Of a stretch of 7,339 nt of DNA, positions 5,674 through 7,339 are shown in pieces (position 1 is the stretch's first letter; every line of letters begins with the position of its first letter). Origin of the DNA: an uncultured Rhodospirillaceae bacterium (GTDB taxonomy: Bacteria; Pseudomonadota; Alphaproteobacteria; CAAGCB01; CAG-977). Location of the stretch: positions 1 through 7,339 of the forward strand of contig USCC01000103.1 of NCBI GenBank assembly GCA_900553035.1. Reading direction: 5' to 3'. The translations under genes and the position numbers were made by a program. The notes under the pieces were generated by a model. It had not been told where the DNA came from and did no database searches. It saw only the letters and a list, made by a program, of their open reading frames with translations.

Positions 5674-7005
5674 TCAGCGGTTTGACAGCAGGGGTGACCA
5701 CGCCGGATCCGAAGCGTCCACCGGTGTAATCAGACGGCGTTCATTATATCCGGTGATGTCCACCGCGTAAATCTTCGTCGCGCCCGGAATGCCGTTCCGA
5801 TCCGGCGGATCCTGGCGGAAATACATCAGGATGCGGCCGTTCGGAGACCAGGTCGGCGCTTCGACCAGATAGCCTTCCGCGACCAGGCGCTCTCCCGTCC
5901 CGTCCGGGAACATGACACCGATATAGAATTTGCCGCCCGACATTTTTGTAAAGGCAATGTAATCGCCGCGCGGCGACCAAACCGGCGTCGCATACCGTCC
6001 GCCCCGGCCAAAGCTGATGCGCTTGACGTTTTTGCCGTTCGCATCCATGACATACAGCTGCTGTCCGCCGCTGCGATCCGAATTGAACACAATCTTTTTG
6101 CCGTCCGGGGAATAGCTGGGCGACGTTTCGATTGACGGATGGCGCGTCAGCTGGCGTACGACCCGGGTGTCCAGATTCATTTCGTAAATATCCGTATTGC
6201 CGTTGTCCGCCATCGACATGATCAGCTTATGTCCGTCCGGTGAAAAGCGCGGCGCAAACGTCATCCCCGGAAAATCGCCGACAACCTGCTGTTTTCCGGT
6301 TTCAATGTCGAACAGATAGACGCGCGGCGTATCGCGATAATACGACATGTAGGTGATTTGCTGCATGTTCGGCGAAAAACGCGGCGTCAGGACAAGGTTC
6401 AGGCCGTCGGTCAGGAACTGGTGGTTTTCACCGTCCTGATCCATAATGGCCAGGCGCTTGATGCGGCTCGTCGCCGGCCCGGTTTCCGCAATATACACAA
6501 TACGTGTGTCGAAATATCCCTCTTCACCGGTAATCCGTTTGTAAATCGTATCGGCGATAATGTGAGCGACGCGGCGCCATCCCTTGTCGTCAATTTCCAA
6601 AGCGACCGACGACAGCTCCTGCGCCGCATAGACGTCCCACAAACGGAAGGAAACCCGGATATGCTGCGGGTTCAGGTACTCGACCTGCCCCTGTACAAGG
6701 GCTTCGGCATGAATGGCCTGCCAATCGACAAAGCGCGGCGCGTCATCAATGCCCTTGAATTTCTGAAGGTACGAAAACGAATCCAGGATACGGAACAACC
6801 CCGAACTTTCCAGATCCGACTGGATGACGCCGCCGATTTTTCCGGCCAGCTCCTTCGCCTTGGCGTTGTTCGAGGAAAATTCGGGCAAAGCGACAGCCAT
6901 GGGTTCCGAACGCGCCCCCGTAATATCAATGCTCAATTCCGCCTTCGCGGCACCGGCCGCCGCCCACAGGGCGACGAACAAAACAACCAAACGCTTCATC
7001 ATCAT
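5674..7005 (-). CDS. tolB: Tol-Pal system periplasmic beta-propeller protein TolB
   Basis: TolB is the periplasmic link between TolA and Pal. The 443-residue product has a signal peptide with likely cleavage after AKA at residue 22, an N-terminal alpha/beta domain to about 160, and a six-bladed propeller. Blade motifs of the PD40 type appear at about 207 (TPRFSPN), 251 (APRFSPDG), 295 (SPSYSPDG), 340 (TPVWSPRG), 383 (APTWSPNG) and 433 (DPAWSPL). The mature N-terminus, ELSIDITGA, is the strand that in E. coli exchanges between TolA contact and self-packing. Three consecutive ATG codons (7005, 7002, 6999) are possible starts. GGAG lies 4 bases before the first and 7 before the second, so the second is equally plausible. 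The first ATG overlaps the tolA stop as ATGA, indicating translational coupling. Confidence 0.97.
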   Translation of the reverse strand: MMMKRLVVLFVALWAAAGAAKAELSIDITGARSEPMAVALPEFSSNNAKAKELAGKIGGVIQSDLESSGLFRILDSFSYLQKFKGIDDAPRFVDWQAIHAEALVQGQVEYLNPQHIRVSFRLWDVYAAQELSSVALEIDDKGWRRVAHIIADTIYKRITGEEGYFDTRIVYIAETGPATSRIKRLAIMDQDGENHQFLTDGLNLVLTPRFSPNMQQITYMSYYRDTPRVYLFDIETGKQQVVGDFPGMTFAPRFSPDGHKLIMSMADNGNTDIYEMNLDTRVVRQLTRHPSIETSPSYSPDGKKIVFNSDRSGGQQLYVMDANGKNVKRISFGRGGRYATPVWSPRGDYIAFTKMSGGKFYIGVMFPDGTGERLVAEGYLVEAPTWSPNGRILMYFRQDPPDRNGIPGATKIYAVDITGYNERRLITPVDASDPAWSPLLSNR

Positions 7006-7339
7006 GACACTCCGCCGTCAAACGGGTTAAACCGCAACAGTAACGTTTTCCAGGAATCATAGCTCTGTTCATAGTATTTCGGGAACAGCTTGAAGGGCGA
7101 TTCCTCCCCTTTTTTATCACAGATATAGACCGCCCGCCGCGCACTTTCGGCGACCGAGCGGAAAGCCGGATCCTTGCCGTAACGCCCCGTATTGAGGATT
7201 TTCGCATCGCGCACCGTGCCATCCCGGTTCAGGAACGCACGAATTTCAATCGTCATGTTCTGCGCCCCCCGCACCCCCGGGTCACGACCTGCTGGGCCTG
7301 CGCCGCACTGAGATCGACGGAATGTATGACGGCGAAACC
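7002..7339 (-). CDS. tolA: TolA C-terminal domain, partial, with apparent frame disruption
   Basis: TolA spans the periplasm from the TolQR motor, and its C-terminal domain contacts TolB and Pal. The segment from about 7280 to 7002 reads PGVRGAQNMTIEIRAF, then LNRDGTVRDAKIL, and ends DSWKTLLLRFNPFD, a good match to alphaproteobacterial TolA tails (TonB/TolA C-terminal fold). It is directly coupled to tolB. Upstream of about 7285 this frame stays open but reads unlike TolA and has few G/C third positions. Another frame reads VDLSAAQAQQVV with about 15 of 20 G/C third positions, then stops at TGA 7255-7253. The conserved Cys-Trp of the family, expected between these pieces, is absent, although its likely disulphide partner (Cys in VYICDKK) is present. 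A small deletion with frameshift, or a read/assembly error in the G-runs at 7263-7279, is inferred. The gene runs off the right edge. Confidence 0.8.
   Translation of the reverse strand, partial: FRRHTFRRSQCGAGPAGRDPGVRGAQNMTIEIRAFLNRDGTVRDAKILNTGRYGKDPAFRSVAESARRAVYICDKKGEESPFKLFPKYYEQSYDSWKTLLLRFNPFDGGVS

Overview
The window is one stretch of minus-strand genes. In transcription order, right to left, it holds the 3' end of tolA, then tolB, pal, a second pal-like lipoprotein gene, cpoB (ybgF), tilS, ftsH and the 5' end of folP. This is the conserved tol-pal / tilS / ftsH / folP neighbourhood typical of Alphaproteobacteria. The proteins fit: FtsH is full length with every catalytic motif, and TolB, CpoB and the TolA tail have alphaproteobacterial-style sequences. 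Coding DNA is moderately GC-rich with GC-rich third positions, while the gaps around the two pal genes are strikingly AT-rich. I cannot name a genus from the sequence.

Layout. 7002-7339 is the TolA C-terminal domain, apparently broken by a frame disruption near 7265-7285. 5674-7005 is TolB, whose start overlaps the tolA stop. 5557-5673 is a 117-base AT-rich leader with a plausible promoter. 5077-5556 is Pal, followed by an intrinsic terminator at 5004-5034. 4485-4946 is a second Pal-type lipoprotein, followed by a 13-bp perfect hairpin at 4423-4454 that ends just before the cpoB ribosome binding site. 3509-4405 is CpoB, 2226-3518 is TilS (10-base overlap with cpoB), 314-2212 is FtsH (GTG start), and 1-309 is the N-terminal part of FolP.

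How the genes work together. TolA, TolB, Pal and CpoB belong to the envelope-spanning Tol-Pal machine that ties the outer membrane to peptidoglycan and drives its constriction at division. The two Pal-type lipoproteins would both be outer-membrane, peptidoglycan-binding partners. TilS (tRNA-Ile lysidine synthase), FtsH (membrane AAA+ protease) and FolP (dihydropteroate synthase) are housekeeping genes that travel with this cluster. The two terminator-like hairpins would divide the cluster into tolA-tolB / pal / pal2 / cpoB-tilS-ftsH-folP units, probably setting high Pal and lower downstream expression.

There is no mobile element, CRISPR array, RNA gene or unknown defence-like system. The points worth a second look are the tandem divergent Pal pair with its paired hairpins and the damaged-looking tolA tail.
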